Below, piece after piece: positions 56,224 through 64,000 of a stretch of 64,000 nucleotides of DNA; within the stretch, counting starts at the first letter, position 1, and the number at the start of each line of letters is the position of its first letter. The translations under genes were made by a program, and so were the position numbers. The notes beneath the pieces are model-generated. The model searched no databases and had not been told where the DNA came from. It worked only from the letters and a program-made list of their open reading frames with translations. The stretch lies in contig NZ_JAHZPJ010000006.1 in NCBI RefSeq assembly GCF_019929345.1, positions 1-64,000 of the forward strand, read 5' to 3'. Source of the DNA: Streptococcus oralis. Lineage in GTDB: Bacteria > Bacillota > Bacilli > Lactobacillales > Streptococcaceae.

Positions 56224-57507
56224 CTAGTCTTTATTTTCATGTGGTAAGATCAAGTTTAAGATGATACCTGTCATAGCTGATAGGGCGGTACCTGAAAGCG
56301 TAACTGGTCCTACTTTGAGGATGGCACCACCAAGTCCGAGTACCAACATAGCACTAGCAATGATGAGGTTGCGCATTTGACTGAAGTCAACGCGTTCCTT
56401 GATCAAGACCTTCAAACCGTTGCTGGCGATAACTCCGTAGAGAAGGATGGACATCCCACCAAGCACAGCATTTGGAATAGTTGAAATCAAGGCAGTAAAT
56501 TTACCTAGGAAGCTAAGCGCGATTGCGATAAAGGCTGCGTTACGGATAACTGAGACAGAAGCGATACGGGTCATCCCGATAACCCCTGTATTTTCACCGT
56601 AAGTCGTATTAGCTGGTCCACCGAGAAAAGCAGATACAGATGTCGCGATACCGTCACCGAGAAGGGTACGGTGAAGTCCTGGTTCTTTCAGGAATTGACG
56701 GCCACAGATTTGGCTCAAAACTGTGTGGTCACCGATGTGTTCTGAAATTGTTACGATAGCGATAGGCAAGATGGCAATTGTTTCAGGACCAAAGTAGAGG
56801 TTGTACTCTTTAAAGGCACCACCCGTGTTAAATGGCAAGTAGAAGCCAGGAATTTCAAACCAGTTGGCTTCTAAGACTGGAGTAAAGTCAACCAAACCAA
56901 GCATCATAGCGAAGATGTACCCACCGATGATGGCAAAGAGGAAAGGAATAATGCGAAGGAAGCCTTTTCCTTTTGTATTGATAAAGGCAGCAATTAAGAA
57001 CGTAACAACTGCTACAAGGGCGTTCTTCCAGTTTCCATCAGCGACCAGTCCAGCATTCGTTACAGCAGAACTAGCAAGACCAAGACCGATAACGATAATC
57101 ATAGGTCCGATAATGATTGGTGGCAAGAGTTTATCAATCCATTTCGTACCTGCAAAACGAACACTTGCTGCTACAAGGACATAGACCAAACCAGTCAAGA
57201 TAACCCCAGTTTGAGCAGCAGATACATCGCCTCCCATTTCTTTCATGGCTAAAGACATAGCCGTGATAAAGGCGAATGAAGAACCTAGATAAACTGGAAC
57301 CTTAAAGCCAGTAGAAATCATGTAGATAAGTGTCCCAACACCTGATGCAAAAAGGGCAACAGATACGGGCATTCCCAAAATTAAGGGAACGAGAATGGTT
57401 GCACCAAACATGGCAAATACGTGCTGGAAGCTGAGAAGAATGCCTTTACCAGCAGAAGGACGTTGATCAACGTCTAGTAATAAGTCAACAGTTGATTCCT
57501 GTTTCAT
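56224..57507 (-). CDS. Uracil permease (NCS2 family)
   Basis: 427 residues, about 12-14 membrane helices. NCS2/UraA signatures: SFQHVFAMFGATILVPLILG at the start, the conserved EHIGDHTVLSQICGR and the NTTYGENTGVIGMTRI block. Uracil/H+ symporter (UraA/PyrP) rather than a purine permease, judged by length and by the PyrR-type leader. The ATG at 57507 follows GTGAGG; the longer frame from 57543 runs through the attenuator. Confidence 0.9.
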   Translation of the reverse strand: MKQESTVDLLLDVDQRPSAGKGILLSFQHVFAMFGATILVPLILGMPVSVALFASGVGTLIYMISTGFKVPVYLGSSFAFITAMSLAMKEMGGDVSAAQTGVILTGLVYVLVAASVRFAGTKWIDKLLPPIIIGPMIIVIGLGLASSAVTNAGLVADGNWKNALVAVVTFLIAAFINTKGKGFLRIIPFLFAIIGGYIFAMMLGLVDFTPVLEANWFEIPGFYLPFNTGGAFKEYNLYFGPETIAILPIAIVTISEHIGDHTVLSQICGRQFLKEPGLHRTLLGDGIATSVSAFLGGPANTTYGENTGVIGMTRIASVSVIRNAAFIAIALSFLGKFTALISTIPNAVLGGMSILLYGVIASNGLKVLIKERVDFSQMRNLIIASAMLVLGLGGAILKVGPVTLSGTALSAMTGIILNLILPHENKD

Positions 57508-57650
57508 AAAAACCTCACTTTTGGGCACCAAAAAAGAGCCCATTATTTTACAGCAATAGGCCCTCAGAGTAAGACTTTTTAAAAAATAGCTATCTTTTAA
57601 AAATTTATATAAATCTGCGCCTTCGTCACCTCACAGGATGACATTAAAAA
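57508..57650 (-). promoter_or_regulatory. PyrR-type attenuator leader of the uracil permease gene
   Basis: Read on the minus strand, TCATCCTGTGAGGTGACGAAGG (complement near 57621-57642) fits the PyrR-binding loop (TCCnGnGAGG). Downstream, GA..GCCTATT / AATA..GGCTC with TTTTTT (complement near 57531-57568) forms a terminator hairpin, and TGGGC/GCCCA can compete. UMP-bound PyrR would promote termination. Consensus is from memory. Confidence 0.65.
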
Positions 57651-57664
57651 CCTTTGCTTAGGAT

Positions 57665-57693
57665 AGTATAGCAGAAAAAATTCGTTTTGTAAA
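57665..57693 (-). promoter_or_regulatory. Uracil permease promoter inside the rsmG terminator
   Basis: On the minus strand -35 TTTACA (57693-57688), 17-base spacer, -10 TATACT (57670-57665) with extended TGC. The -35 is the loop of the hairpin AAATTCGTTT / AAACGAATTT. Confidence 0.75.
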
Positions 57694-57702
57694 CGAATTT
57701 TT
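57674..57702 (-). terminator. rsmG terminator
   Basis: Perfect 10-bp stem AAATTCGTTT (57678-57687) / AAACGAATTT (57691-57700) with loop TGT; on the minus strand it is followed by TTT. Confidence 0.75.
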
Positions 57703-57800
57703 CCCGAGCTGAGAAACAAAAAAGCGAGGCAGATTTTGTAAATCATTTTATCCCGAGCCTAGAAATAAGAAAGCGAGATTGATTTTGTAAAATGTTTTCT
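57703..57800. repeat. Two ~49-bp tandem repeats downstream of rsmG
   Basis: Unit 1 at 57703-57751 and unit 2 at 57752-57800, each CCCGAGC..AGAAA..A..AAGCGAG..GATTTTGTAAA. A truncated third copy of the GTAAA part coincides with the hairpin at 57678-57702. Confidence 0.65.
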
Positions 57801-57827
57801 GAATTTTAAACAAGGGGGCACTATTGT

Positions 57828-58541
57828 TTAAAGCGGGCGTTTGTTGGGCATGCCAGCCTTTCTTGGGTACTTCTTGGGTGTTTCTTTTTTCTTTTCGACG
57901 ACTGTGATATAGCGTGGATCTCCATTTGGTAGGGCATAGCTGAGGTTGTCCTCTACCTTACTAAAGAGGAGGTTAAGGGCATTCTTGGCTTCTAGCAATT
58001 CCTCGGGCGCATTGCTGGCCTTGAGTGCCAATAGTTTTCCACCGACTTTAAGATAGGGAATGGTCAGTTCAGACAAGACCTGCATGCGGGCAACCGCGCG
58101 AGCCGTCACCATATCAAACTGGGCACGGAAGTTCTTGTCTTGGGCAAAGTCTTCTGCCCGTCCATGGTAGAAGTGAACACCATCCAAATTCAACTCTTGA
58201 GCCAAAAGTTGAAGGAAGTTGATGCGCTTATTTAGCGAATCAATGATGGTCACATCTAACTGAGGATAGAGAATTTTCATGGGTAGACTAGGAAATCCTG
58301 CCCCCGCTCCGATATCAAGAAGTTTGATATCTTCATTGGGAATCAAATCCTGCAAGATAGGCGCAATCGAATCGTAAAAGTGTTTGAGGTAAACTTCTTC
58401 CTTTTCTGTAATGGCTGTTAAGTTAATCTTTTCATTCCACTCGACCAAGAGTTCAAAATACCGTTTAAATTGCTCTTTTTGCTGGTCAGAAAGTGGAAGA
58501 TTTTGCTCAGCTAGCAAGCTGTAAAATGTTTCTGGTTTCAT
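57828..58541 (-). CDS. rsmG: 16S rRNA (guanine(527)-N(7))-methyltransferase RsmG
   Basis: 237 residues, Rossmann SAM-dependent methyltransferase (GidB). Signatures: [38 protein letters not shown] (SAM site), [17 protein letters not shown], and the [15 protein letters not shown] active-site block. Basic C-terminus ([14 protein letters not shown]). AAGGAAAT precedes the ATG on the minus strand. Diverges from lemA. Confidence 0.95.
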   Translation of the reverse strand: MKPETFYSLLAEQNLPLSDQQKEQFKRYFELLVEWNEKINLTAITEKEEVYLKHFYDSIAPILQDLIPNEDIKLLDIGAGAGFPSLPMKILYPQLDVTIIDSLNKRINFLQLLAQELNLDGVHFYHGRAEDFAQDKNFRAQFDMVTARAVARMQVLSELTIPYLKVGGKLLALKASNAPEELLEAKNALNLLFSKVEDNLSYALPNGDPRYITVVEKKKETPKKYPRKAGMPNKRPL

Positions 58542-58591
58542 AGTAATTTCCTTCTTTAGTCTAATCTTATTTTACCACAAATAATAGAAAA

Positions 58592-58599
58592 TTTGATAT
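58592..58599 (+). promoter_or_regulatory. lemA-htpX promoter -10
   Basis: TGATATACT with the hexamer at 58594-58599, 36 bases before the lemA ATG; AGAAAGGAAT is the ribosome site. Confidence 0.6.
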
Positions 58600-58635
58600 A
58601 CTAGTACTAATCTAAAAGTAGAAAGGAATAAGATT

Positions 58636-59196
58636 ATGACATGGATTATTCTTGGAGTTTTGGCTCTGATTGTTATTTTTGTGATTGTTAGCTATAACGG
58701 TCTGGTTAAAAATCGTATGCAAACCAAGGAGGCTTGGAGCCAGATTGATGTTCAGTTGAAGCGTCGAAATGATCTTTTGCCAAACTTGATTGAAACAGTC
58801 AAAGGATATGCTAAGTATGAAGGTTCTACCTTGGAAAAGGTGACTCAACTTCGTAATCAAGTAGCAGCAGCAGCTTCTCCGGCAGAGGCTATGAAGGCCA
58901 GTGATGCTCTTACTCGTCAAGTCTCAGGTATTTTTGCAGTTGCTGAAAATTATCCTGACTTGAAAGCTAGTACTAACTTTATCAAGTTGCAAGAGGAGTT
59001 GACCAATACAGAAAATAAAATTTCTTACTCACGCCAACTCTACAATAGTGTTGTTAGCAACTATAATCTCAAGCTGCAAACCTTCCCAAGTAATATCATT
59101 GCAGGACTATTTGGTTTTAAAGCAGCAGACTTCCTTCAAACCCCTGAAGAAGAAAAACAAGTCCCTAAAGTTGATTTTAGCGGTTTAGGTGACTAA
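58636..59196 (+). CDS. lemA: LemA family protein
   Basis: 186 residues. N-terminal membrane helix (about 3-23, [22 protein letters not shown]) and a three-helix bundle with the LemA signatures [32 protein letters not shown] and [21 protein letters not shown]. The N-terminus faces out in known members. Coupled to htpX: its stop TAA (59194-59196) is one base ahead of the htpX ATG. Confidence 0.93.
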   Translation: MTWIILGVLALIVIFVIVSYNGLVKNRMQTKEAWSQIDVQLKRRNDLLPNLIETVKGYAKYEGSTLEKVTQLRNQVAAAASPAEAMKASDALTRQVSGIFAVAENYPDLKASTNFIKLQEELTNTENKISYSRQLYNSVVSNYNLKLQTFPSNIIAGLFGFKAADFLQTPEEEKQVPKVDFSGLGD

Positions 59197-59197
59197 G

Positions 59198-60097
59198 ATG
59201 CTGTTTGATCAAATTGCAAGCAATAAGCGAAGAACCTGGATTTTGTTACTGGTTTTCTTCCTACTCTTGGCCTTGGTTGGTTATGCTGTTGGCTATCTCT
59301 TTATGCGTTCAGGTCTTGGCGGCATGATTATAGCCTTGATTATTGGTCTTATCTACGCTCTGACCATGATCTTTCAATCGACAGAGATTGTCATGTCTAT
59401 GAATGGGGCGCGTGAGGTTGATGAGCAAACAGCACCAGACCTCTACCATGTAGTAGAAGATATGGCCATGGTCGCTCAGATTCCCATGCCACGTGTTTTC
59501 ATCATTGAGGATTCTTCTTTAAATGCCTTTGCAACAGGTTCTAATCCGCAGAATGCGGCAGTTGCGGCAACGTCGGGTCTCCTAGCAATCATGAATCGTG
59601 AGGAGCTAGAAGCTGCTATGGGACATGAGGTCAGTCATATCCGGAACTATGATATCCGCATTTCGACGATCGCTGTTGCTCTTGCCAGTGCCATTACACT
59701 GCTATCTAGTATGGCAGGACGGATGATGTGGTGGGGTGGTGCAGGTCGCAGACGAAGTGATGACGATCGTGATGGAAATGGTTTGGAGATTATCATGCTT
59801 GTTGTCTCGCTCTTAGCCATTGTTCTGGCCCCTCTCGCTGCAACCTTGGTGCAACTAGCCATTTCCCGTCAGAGGGAATTTCTGGCGGATGCATCCAGTG
59901 TGGAGCTGACTCGCAATCCTCAAGGGATGATTAATGCCTTGCGCAAGTTGGACAATAGCGAGCCAATGCATCACCACGTCGACGATGCCAGCAGCGCTCT
60001 TTATATCAATGATCCTAAGAAAGGTGGCGGACTACAAAAACTCTTTTATACCCACCCGCCTATCTCAGAACGAATCGAACGCTTGAAACACATGTAA
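59198..60097 (+). CDS. htpX: Membrane zinc metalloprotease HtpX
   Basis: 299 residues, M48 peptidase. Two N-terminal helices (about 17-55), HEVSH zinc motif in [14 protein letters not shown], a second helix pair (about 155-220) and the third zinc Glu in [13 protein letters not shown]. Takes part in membrane-protein quality control. ATG 59198 after AGGTGA is preferred to the GTG at 59189 inside lemA. Confidence 0.93.
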   Translation: MLFDQIASNKRRTWILLLVFFLLLALVGYAVGYLFMRSGLGGMIIALIIGLIYALTMIFQSTEIVMSMNGAREVDEQTAPDLYHVVEDMAMVAQIPMPRVFIIEDSSLNAFATGSNPQNAAVAATSGLLAIMNREELEAAMGHEVSHIRNYDIRISTIAVALASAITLLSSMAGRMMWWGGAGRRRSDDDRDGNGLEIIMLVVSLLAIVLAPLAATLVQLAISRQREFLADASSVELTRNPQGMINALRKLDNSEPMHHHVDDASSALYINDPKKGGGLQKLFYTHPPISERIERLKHM

Positions 60098-60131
60098 AAA
60101 AATCCAGAGGAAATAATATACTCTCCTTATA

Positions 60132-60887
60132 GCGGACAGTGAAAAAATAAAAATTCACTGGAAACTATAGGGAGAGTTTTCATATGTCAAAAAGAAGTCC
60201 GAAATCAGTGGAAGAAAAGTTAGAAGTTGTTCATCTTTCTCTTGAACAAAGAAAATCAATAGCTACTTTAACAAAAGCGTTTGGAGTGAATGACTCCACC
60301 ATCAGATATATTGGATTCGTAAGTATCAAAAGGATGGTGTAGAAAGCCCCAAGGAAAGTTAGAGTTTGAAGAAATATAGTTCAGAGTCAAAGGAAAAGGC
60401 TGTAACAGATTATCTTACAGTACAGTTTAGGATGTAAGGCTTATTTGAGCGCTATCAAGGATTTTTATGATGGTTCTGTGATTAACTATCATATCAGTAA
60501 ACATAACGATACTCCCATAGTCATGGAAAACTTAAGAAGGATATGGAGATTAATCCAGGGGAGGCCCCGCTGATTCCTAGTGATCGTGGTGAACAGTATA
60601 TCTCACGAGAATACCGCATGGTCACTATTCAATATCAGATGATACGCTCTATGTATAAGAGTTAGTAAATGTATTGATAATGCGCCGATTGAGAGCTTCT
60701 TTGGACGCTTTAAAACGGAGTGTTACGATTTGAAGAAGTACAAGACTTTTGAGGAACATGTTACTGATAGTGATGATTATATCTACTTTTATAATAATGA
60801 ACGTTTTTAAGAGCGCAATAACAACCTTGTCCCTTTTGAAATGAGGAACAAGGTCGTTGCTTAATATTTTATTATTTCATTGTCCAC
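60132..60887 (+). mobile_element. Degenerate IS3-family insertion sequence
   Basis: Inverted ends: GCGGACAGTGAAAAAATAAAA at the left (from 60133) and, reverse-complemented, GTGGACAATGAAATAATAAAA at the right (to 60887). An OrfA remnant starts at ATG 60184 (MSKRSPKSVEEKLEVVHLSL, HTH GVNDSTIR) and is frameshifted after about 45 codons. OrfB rve-core pieces follow (YLSAIKDFYDGSVINYHISK; SDRGEQYISREYR; CIDNAPIESFFGRFKTECY; YIYFYNNERF) with frameshifts and an internal deletion. At 756 bp it is shorter than typical IS3 elements (~1.2-1.5 kb). It is not functional. Confidence 0.85.
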
Positions 60888-61015
60888 TTGACAGGGAGCA
60901 GTTTGATCTAGAATAATGTCATTTTTTATCTTATGGTAATATTTAAATAGTGTGTGAATTTCATATTTTTCATAGATACGAAAAAACCAGCACTAGGCGC
61001 TGGTTGATGTCGAAT
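60888..61015. other. Intergenic spacer, AT-rich
   Basis: Only the terminator at 60981-61005 can be identified. Confidence 0.5.
60981..61005 (-). terminator. Terminator of the Ser/Thr-rich membrane protein gene
   Basis: On the minus strand AACCAGC / GCTGGTT with a 7-base loop and TTTTTT. Confidence 0.85.
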
Positions 61016-61435
61016 TTAGGAGCTGCCATTACTTGCAGTTGTCCCAGTCTCACTTGTTGGGGTATTTGGTGAGGAAGTATCTTTTTGTTCAATTTTGGAT
61101 GAGCTGTCTTCCTTTATTTTCTCCTCTTTGCTACTAGAAGTAGAAGGCTGAGTTTCCTCTTTTTGCGGTGTGTCTTGGTTTGGAGTTTGCTTTTGCGTAG
61201 GGCTATTTGTATCCGTAGGAGATTCCTTTTGGATTTCCTTGACAACAGTTGTTTGGGTTGTTGTAGGCTCTTTTTTATTGTTTTTGTTATTATCTATGGC
61301 GTTCATGATTGTGATACTAGCGGTGATTAGGCCAAGGATACTACCGATGGTAGCAATCGTTTTTTGAAAGACAGTAAATCCCTTTTTGATGTGTTCTGTT
61401 TTTGATTTATTAGAAGTTCTACGATAGTTAGACAT
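61016..61435 (-). CDS. Membrane-anchored Ser/Thr/Lys-rich protein (DUF6556-like)
   Basis: 139 residues. Basic cytosolic start (MSNYRRTSNKSKTEHIKKG), one membrane helix (about 24-46, IATIGSILGLITASITIMNAI), then a low-complexity tail rich in Thr, Ser, Pro, Gln, Glu and Lys (about 55-139), probably outside the cell and disordered. Similar streptococcal proteins are labelled DUF6556. No LPXTG motif. AGGAGAGT-type ribosome site on the minus strand. Confidence 0.7.
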   Translation of the reverse strand: MSNYRRTSNKSKTEHIKKGFTVFQKTIATIGSILGLITASITIMNAIDNNKNNKKEPTTTQTTVVKEIQKESPTDTNSPTQKQTPNQDTPQKEETQPSTSSSKEEKIKEDSSSKIEQKDTSSPNTPTSETGTTASNGSS

Positions 61436-61572
61436 GATACTCTCCTTTGATTATGATTTATTATACCTCATTTCTTTAAAAAAATCTTAAAAAAAGAGAA
61501 ACCTCCCTTTCTTGTCGCAGGTCTCTTTTCGTGATACAATAGAAGGAGTGATTTTAGAAAGCGTGAGAAAAC

Positions 61573-62715
61573 ATGATCTACTTTGATAATTCGGCGACAA
61601 CTAAGCCTTATCCTGAAGCACTTGAAACTTACATGCAGGTCGCTTCAAAAATTGTAGGAAATCCGTCTAGTCTCCATCGTTTGGGAGATCAGGCAACACG
61701 AATTTTAGATGCTTCCCGGCAGCAAATTGCAGATTTGATTGGCAAGAAAAGTGATGAAATCTTCTTTACCTCAGGTGGAACAGAAGGAGATAACTGGGTC
61801 ATCAAGGGTGTGGCCTTTGAAAAAGCCCAGTTTGGCAAGCACATTATTGTGTCAGCTATTGAACATCCAGCAGTCAAGGAATCAGCCCTTTGGCTTAAAA
61901 GTCAAGGTTTTGAGGTGGATATTGCCCCAGTTGATAGCAGAGGATTTGTGGATGTTGAGGCTCTAGCGAATTTGATACGACCTGATACGACTCTCGTCTC
62001 CATCATGGCAGTTAACAACGAAATTGGCTCTATCCAACCTATTGAGGCTATTTCGAAACTGTTAGCAGATAAGCCGACCATTTCCTTCCATGTTGATGCG
62101 GTTCAGGCACTCGCTAAGATTCCGACTGAAAACTATCTGACAGATCGAGTGGATTTCGCAACCTTTTCGAGTCATAAGTTTCATGGTGTCCGAGGTGTTG
62201 GCTTTGTCTATATCAAGTCTGGTAAGAGGATCATGCCTCTTTTAACAGGTGGCGGTCAAGAGGGAGACTATCGTTCGACAACTGAAAATGTAGCAGGAAT
62301 TGCAGCGACAGCCAAGGCTCTCCGTTTGGCTATGGAAAAGTTAGATATCTTTGCTAGTAAGACAGGGCAGATGAAGGCAGTCATTCGCCAAGCCCTTCTG
62401 GATTATCCGGATATTTTTGTCTTTTCAGACGAGGAAGACTTTGCCCCTCATATCCTGACTTTTGGGATTAAGGGTGTTCGTGGAGAAGTCATCGTTCACG
62501 CCTTTGAAGACTATGATATTTTCATTTCCACAACCTCGGCTTGTTCATCCAAGGCAGGGAAACCTGCAGGGACCTTGATTGCTATGGGAGTGGACAAGGA
62601 GAAGGCCCAGTCAGCTGTGCGTCTAAGTCTGGACCTGGAAAATGATATGAGTCAGGTCGAGCAGTTTTTGACCAAGCTAAAATTAATTTACAATCAAACT
62701 AGAAAAGTAAGATAG
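61573..62715 (+). CDS. Cysteine desulfurase (NifS/IscS-like)
   Basis: 380 residues, PLP-dependent fold type [17 protein letters not shown] start, [16 protein letters not shown] PLP-Asp block ([12 protein letters not shown]), Schiff-base Lys in [13 protein letters not shown] and the mobile-loop Cys in [15 protein letters not shown]. It mobilises sulfur from cysteine. Directly upstream of thiI (8 bases), so its likely job is to supply persulfide sulfur for 4-thiouridine in tRNA. TGATACAAT is a likely -10 (61533-61541). Confidence 0.93.
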   Translation: MIYFDNSATTKPYPEALETYMQVASKIVGNPSSLHRLGDQATRILDASRQQIADLIGKKSDEIFFTSGGTEGDNWVIKGVAFEKAQFGKHIIVSAIEHPAVKESALWLKSQGFEVDIAPVDSRGFVDVEALANLIRPDTTLVSIMAVNNEIGSIQPIEAISKLLADKPTISFHVDAVQALAKIPTENYLTDRVDFATFSSHKFHGVRGVGFVYIKSGKRIMPLLTGGGQEGDYRSTTENVAGIAATAKALRLAMEKLDIFASKTGQMKAVIRQALLDYPDIFVFSDEEDFAPHILTFGIKGVRGEVIVHAFEDYDIFISTTSACSSKAGKPAGTLIAMGVDKEKAQSAVRLSLDLENDMSQVEQFLTKLKLIYNQTRKVR

Positions 62716-62723
62716 GAGCATTC

Positions 62724-63938
62724 ATGCAGTATTCAGAAATTATGATTCGCTACGGAGAGTTGTCAACCAAGGGCAAAAACCGCATGCGTTTCATCAATAA
62801 ACTTCGCAATAACATTTCGGACGTCTTGTCCATCTATCCCCAAGTTAAGGTAATCGCTGATCGCGACCGTGCTCACGCTTACCTCAATGGAGCCGACTAT
62901 ACAGCGGTTGCAGAATCTCTCAAACAAGTCTTCGGGATTCAAAATTTTTCTCCAGTATATAAGGTTGAAAAGTCTGTAGAAGTTCTGAAGTCTGCTGTCC
63001 AAGAGATTATGAAGGAAATCTACAAGGAAGGTATGACCTTTAAAATCTCTAGTAAGCGTAGCGACCACAACTTTGAACTCGACAGTCGTGAACTCAATCA
63101 AACGCTTGGCGGAGCTGTATTCGAAGCTATTCCAAATGTCCAAGCTCAAATGAAAAATCCCGATATCAATCTTCAGGTGGAGATTCGTGAAGAGGCGGCT
63201 TATCTTTCCTATGAAACCATTCGTGGAGCAGGTGGCTTGCCTGTGGGGACTTCTGGTAAGGGCATGCTCATGTTGTCAGGGGGGATTGACTCGCCTGTAG
63301 CAGGTTATCTAGCACTTAAACGTGGAGTAGATATTGAGGCCGTTCACTTTGCCAGCCCACCATACACTAGCCCTGGAGCTCTCAAGAAGGCCCAAGATTT
63401 GACTCGTAAATTGACCAAGTTTGGTGGCAATATCCACTTTATCGAAGTGCCTTTCACTGAGATTCAAGAGGAAATCAAAGCCAAGGCGCCAGAAGCCTAC
63501 CTCATGACCTTGACCCGTCGTTTTATGATGCGCATTACCGACCGTATTCGTGAGGTACGAAATGGTTTGGTTATCATCAATGGGGAAAGTCTTGGTCAAG
63601 TAGCTAGCCAGACCTTGGAAAGCATGCAGGCTATCAACGCTGTGACCAACACTCCCATCATCCGTCCTGTGGTTACTATGGACAAGTTGGAAATCATTGA
63701 CATCGCTCAGGAAATCGATACCTTTGATATTTCTATCCAACCGTTTGAGGACTGCTGTACTATTTTTGCGCCTGACCGTCCTAAGACTAATCCTAAGATT
63801 AAGAATGCTGAGCAGTATGAAGCACGCATGGATGTTGAAGGCTTGGTTGAGCGAGCAGTGGCAGGGATTATGATTACTGAGATTACACCTCAAGCTAAAA
63901 AAGATGAAGTCGATAACTTGATTGACAATCTCCTCTAA
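62724..63938 (+). CDS. thiI: tRNA 4-thiouridine synthetase ThiI
   Basis: 404 residues: N-terminal ferredoxin-like and THUMP domains (1-165), then the PP-loop ATPase ([20 protein letters not shown] near 180-200). The C-terminal rhodanese domain of the E. coli enzyme (~482 residues) is absent, as in most Firmicutes, so sulfur probably comes straight from the adjacent cysteine desulfurase. GATAGGAGC precedes the ATG. Conserved Cys pair in [15 protein letters not shown]. Confidence 0.95.
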   Translation: MQYSEIMIRYGELSTKGKNRMRFINKLRNNISDVLSIYPQVKVIADRDRAHAYLNGADYTAVAESLKQVFGIQNFSPVYKVEKSVEVLKSAVQEIMKEIYKEGMTFKISSKRSDHNFELDSRELNQTLGGAVFEAIPNVQAQMKNPDINLQVEIREEAAYLSYETIRGAGGLPVGTSGKGMLMLSGGIDSPVAGYLALKRGVDIEAVHFASPPYTSPGALKKAQDLTRKLTKFGGNIHFIEVPFTEIQEEIKAKAPEAYLMTLTRRFMMRITDRIREVRNGLVIINGESLGQVASQTLESMQAINAVTNTPIIRPVVTMDKLEIIDIAQEIDTFDISIQPFEDCCTIFAPDRPKTNPKIKNAEQYEARMDVEGLVERAVAGIMITEITPQAKKDEVDNLIDNLL

Positions 63939-63969
63939 TCAGAAAATCCAGAAGAATTCAGAAAAACAA

Positions 63970-64000
63970 ATGAAAAAAGTTAGTTATTTATCCTTAAAAT
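63970..64000 (+). CDS. Possible start of a downstream gene (cut by the window end)
   Basis: ATG 63970 opens MKKVSYLSLK with no clear ribosome site (AGAAGAATTCAG lies upstream). Too short to identify. Confidence 0.3.
   Translation, partial: MKKVSYLSLK

Noticed and set aside
57703..57800. CRISPR array
   Set aside because: Only two adjacent, imperfect 49-bp units with no spacer between them and no cas genes; a simple tandem repeat.
63309..63893. 194-codon frame opposite thiI
   Set aside because: Antisense shadow of the PP-loop domain; no ribosome site.

Overview
The window reads as a chromosomal segment of a mitis-group Streptococcus (S. mitis / S. oralis / S. pneumoniae relatives). The reasons are: low GC with extended -10 promoters (TGnTATAAT), a tmRNA whose tag reads AKNNTSYALAA, a RUP-like intergenic repeat, CtsR and CcpA (cre) operator sequences, and long gene blocks that match pneumococcal gene order as I remember it. 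Some junctions (for example ezrA next to pgdA) differ from the pneumococcal order I recall, so a non-pneumococcal mitis-group species is likely. This assignment comes from family knowledge, not from a search.

Layout. 1-490: right end of an IS3-family element fused to the 3' remnant of a WYL-domain regulator. 0.5-8.6 kb: GyrI-like protein, clpE, a substrate-binding-protein-less amino-acid ABC transporter, folD, a HAD phosphatase and the NAD(P)H-hydrate repair enzyme. 8.8-17.5 kb: dinG, rodA, a DJ-1 protein, a HAD protein, gyrB and ezrA, a DNA topology / cell-wall elongation / division block. 17.6-24.3 kb: pgdA, an aldo-keto reductase, a glycine T-box, a GFA-like zinc protein, glyQ and glyS. 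Both sides of glyQ carry unusual structured DNA. 24.3-30.5 kb: two NAD(P)H-FMN reductases and ApbE on the minus strand, then nox, pdxS and pdxT. 30.5-36.1 kb: hemolysin III, DUF1836, GNAT, ogt, an ArsC/Spx-like protein, a second amino-acid ABC pair, DUF4059 and trxB. 36.2-41.3 kb: rlmB, def, a CapA-family protein, a HAD phosphatase, an SGNH hydrolase, tmRNA and tRNA-Ser. 41.4-45 kb: the fruRKA fructose operon under a cre site. 45-49.4 kb: an AT-rich island carrying one very large YobI/KAP-like membrane P-loop NTPase, bracketed by two near-identical terminators. 49.4-56.2 kb: ftsK, a decayed stretch, cppA, a serine hydrolase broken by a nonsense codon, an EamA permease and a CPBP protease. 56.2-64 kb: uracil permease with a PyrR-type leader, rsmG, lemA, htpX, a dead IS3 element, a Ser/Thr-rich membrane protein, a cysteine desulfurase and thiI.

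Main points for a second look. (1) The 414-residue FMN reductase ends in two copies of a DATSGAS sequence. This matches the motif that ApbE flavinylates, and a signal-less ApbE is encoded in the same gene cluster, which suggests a cytosolic covalent-FMN redox carrier. (2) The YobI-like NTPase is a single-gene accessory cargo between fruA and ftsK, a candidate phage-defence gene, flanked by a duplicated terminator. (3) Five genes (dinG, a HAD gene, pgdA, rlmB, ftsK) have an extended -10 box placed so that the start codon is at or next to the predicted +1, which predicts leaderless mRNAs. (4) The glyQ translation start is duplicated around a ~140-bp hairpin-rich element, and a 173-bp multi-stem element separates glyQ from glyS.
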